A stretch of DNA of 6,002 nt from positions 2,154-8,155 of the forward strand of contig DDEJ01000042.1 of NCBI GenBank assembly GCA_002336405.1, written 5' to 3'. Positions 5,998 through 6,002 of this stretch are shown here, in pieces. Each line of letters begins with the position of its first letter. Positions within the stretch are counted from its first letter, which is position 1. A model generated the notes under the pieces. It worked only from the letters and a program-made list of their open reading frames with translations, made no database searches and was not told where the DNA came from. The DNA is from Rhodobacteraceae bacterium UBA1957 (GTDB lineage Bacteria > Pseudomonadota > Alphaproteobacteria > Rhodobacterales > Rhodobacteraceae). The position numbers and the translations under genes were made by a program.

Positions 5998-6002
5998 GGG
6001 AG
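5998..6002 (+). promoter_or_regulatory. Ribosome-binding-like GGGAG at the right edge
   Basis: The window ends in CGGGAG, a good Shine-Dalgarno match. With the promoter candidate at 5905-5934 upstream, it suggests a + strand start codon within about 5-10 bases past the edge. The start codon itself is not visible. Confidence 0.4.

Larger units (their letters stand above)
5644..6002. other. Non-coding divergent promoter region
   Basis: No gene-like frame is evident in these 359 bp, which are visibly more AT-rich than the surrounding coding DNA, especially from about 5800 to 5980. The region contains the leader of the aldehyde dehydrogenase operon, an inverted repeat (5780-5801), a GTATAC-centred near-palindrome (5837-5850), a rightward promoter candidate (5905-5934), a second operator-like site (5982-5995) and GGGAG at 5998-6002. 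Together these suggest that a + strand gene starts just beyond the edge and shares the control region. Confidence 0.7.

Overview
The window looks like a chromosomal segment of an alphaproteobacterium, most likely of the order Rhodobacterales. This rests on protein style (the NMT1-type binding protein and its two permeases resemble sets I remember from that group), moderately GC-rich coding DNA and tight gene overlaps. The assignment comes from remembered family resemblance and was not searched.

Layout: two operons converge. The left one, on the + strand, is a complete ABC importer apart from the N-terminus of its ATPase, which lies beyond the left edge. The order is ATPase (2-559, partial), permease 1 (556-1431), permease 2 (1431-2270) and secreted substrate-binding protein (2311-3300). 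The first three genes overlap by 4 bp and 1 bp, so they are translationally coupled; the binding protein has its own strong ribosome binding site after a 40-bp gap. The system belongs to the nitrate/taurine/NMT1 importer class, and a pyrimidine-type or related heterocyclic substrate is the best guess.

The right operon, on the - strand, holds an NAD-type aldehyde dehydrogenase (5643-4129) followed 9 bp later by a GntR/FadR-family (FCD domain) regulator (4119-3439). The two operons are separated by 138 bp containing a strong 11-bp stem hairpin whose T-tract is on the - strand side.

Upstream of the dehydrogenase is a 359-bp AT-rich non-coding region (5644-6002). It appears to be a divergent promoter region. 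It has a near-palindrome with a GTATAC core at 5837-5850, a related site at 5982-5995, a plausible rightward promoter at 5905-5934, and a GGGAG ribosome-binding-like sequence as the last five bases, so a + strand gene probably begins just past the right edge. A third copy of the shared core TTTGGTNTAC lies between the convergent operons at 3371-3383. I found this core only at these three places, all non-coding, and propose it as the operator of the local GntR regulator. This is the most interesting signal here; the genes themselves are ordinary members of known families. Nothing in the sequence proves that the transporter and the dehydrogenase act in one pathway.
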